Source of the DNA: Undibacterium hunanense
Lineage (GTDB): Bacteria > Pseudomonadota > Gammaproteobacteria > Burkholderiales > Burkholderiaceae_D
Assembly (NCBI RefSeq): GCF_014284335.1
Contig: NZ_JACOGF010000001.1
Coordinates: 620,001-684,000, forward strand
Length of the DNA: 64,000 nucleotides
Direction of reading: 5' to 3'
Shown: positions 63,767 to 64,000 of the stretch, piece after piece
How positions within the stretch are numbered: position 1 is the first letter of the stretch
Layout: every line of letters begins with the position of its first letter
Translations under genes and position numbers: made by a program
The notes under the pieces: generated by a model
What the model saw: the letters and a program-made list of their open reading frames with translations, nothing else
The model's database searches: none
What the model was told of the DNA's origin: nothing

Positions 63767-64000
63767 TCATGCAGTTTTGGGATGTGGGTCAAGAGTCGTC
63801 AGAGCTTCATTCACAGCGACGCCAGTGGCCTTGTCTGTTACTTTGTCAGCGGCCTTATCGACAAGCTTATCGGCAGCCTTCTCAGCTTTTTCTATCTTGA
63901 CGAGTTCTGCTTTCGATGTGTCGGCTTTGGTAGCTTCTGCGTCGAGCAGGCTTTTTTGTTTTGCGGTTTGCGGCTTGGTTTCTGCAACTGCTTCAGTCTG
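63767..64000 (-). CDS. rnc: C-terminal tail of probable ribonuclease III, cut by window edge
   Basis: 77 codons of a reading frame entering from the edge on the minus strand and ending TGA at 63767. The residues are low-complexity, rich in Lys, Ala, Asp, Glu and Thr (for example EKAADKLVDKAADKVTDKAT). No enzymatic domain is within the window. The assignment rests on position immediately upstream of era, and on Burkholderiales RNase III proteins often carrying such a tail. Confidence 0.6.
   Translation of the reverse strand, partial: QTEAVAETKPQTAKQKSLLDAEATKADTSKAELVKIEKAEKAADKLVDKAADKVTDKATGVAVNEALTTLDPHPKTA

Overview
The window is a chromosomal segment of a flagellated betaproteobacterium. 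The gene content and order (flgA to flgL beside flhB-flhA-flhF-flhG-fliA-motC-motD; rnc-era-recO-pdxJ-acpS; ribB with a degenerate RibA half) and the moderate GC point to Burkholderiales, most likely Oxalobacteraceae of the Undibacterium/Herminiimonas kind. That assignment is inference from protein style and synteny; there is no rRNA here to test it. No CRISPR array, insertion sequence or prophage was seen.

Layout. 1-10.8 kb: riboflavin genes (ribH, cut by the window edge, and ribB), an xdhC-phzF pair, a POT peptide transporter, a DEDDh exonuclease, an MFS exporter, a large OPT transporter and a small conserved protein. 10.8-31.6 kb: a nearly continuous flagellar region. flgL to flgB run on the minus strand (hook-filament junctions, rod cap and muramidase, P and L rings, rods, hook and hook cap), with flgA-flgM-flgN diverging. 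A stator pair (motD, motC), sigma-28 (fliA), an FlhG-like protein, flhF, flhA and flhB follow on the minus strand. Sigma-28-type promoters precede flgM (exact match) and flgK (partial match).

31.8-39.5 kb is accessory. It holds an MFS pump and a Tet(X)-like FAD monooxygenase with a TetR regulator, a second TetR regulator divergent from a 2OG-Fe(II) oxygenase fused to a seven-bladed WD40 propeller (two near-identical palindromes lie between them), and an arsR-aquaporin-arsC arsenic operon. 39.5-49.2 kb: an operon of CHASE2 adenylate cyclase, SH3-domain protein and M48 protease; a 1,100-residue SARP/AAA/TPR regulator convergent with an unknown protein carrying a glycine-rich hydrophobic segment; and an orphan HsdR-N-like nuclease in AT-rich DNA.

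49.4-57.2 kb: an SDR/LysR divergent pair, a membrane acyltransferase, an exported amidohydrolase, a RidA-family protein that may be exported, and three AT-rich orphan genes (a membrane protein, a lipoprotein and an exported protein). 57.3-64 kb returns to core genome: tRNA-Leu, tRNA-Cys, three identical tRNA-Gly genes with a consensus promoter, pgsA, a MITE-like inverted-repeat element, uvrC, acpS, pdxJ, recO, era and the tail of what is probably rnc.

The best candidates for something little described are the oxygenase-WD40 fusion with its TetR and twin operators, the SARP-type regulator with the unknown glycine-rich protein, the Tet(X)-like/MFS/TetR cluster with its varied operator-like repeats, and the FlhG-like protein lacking a Walker A motif. 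All functional statements come from reading motifs; no database search was run.
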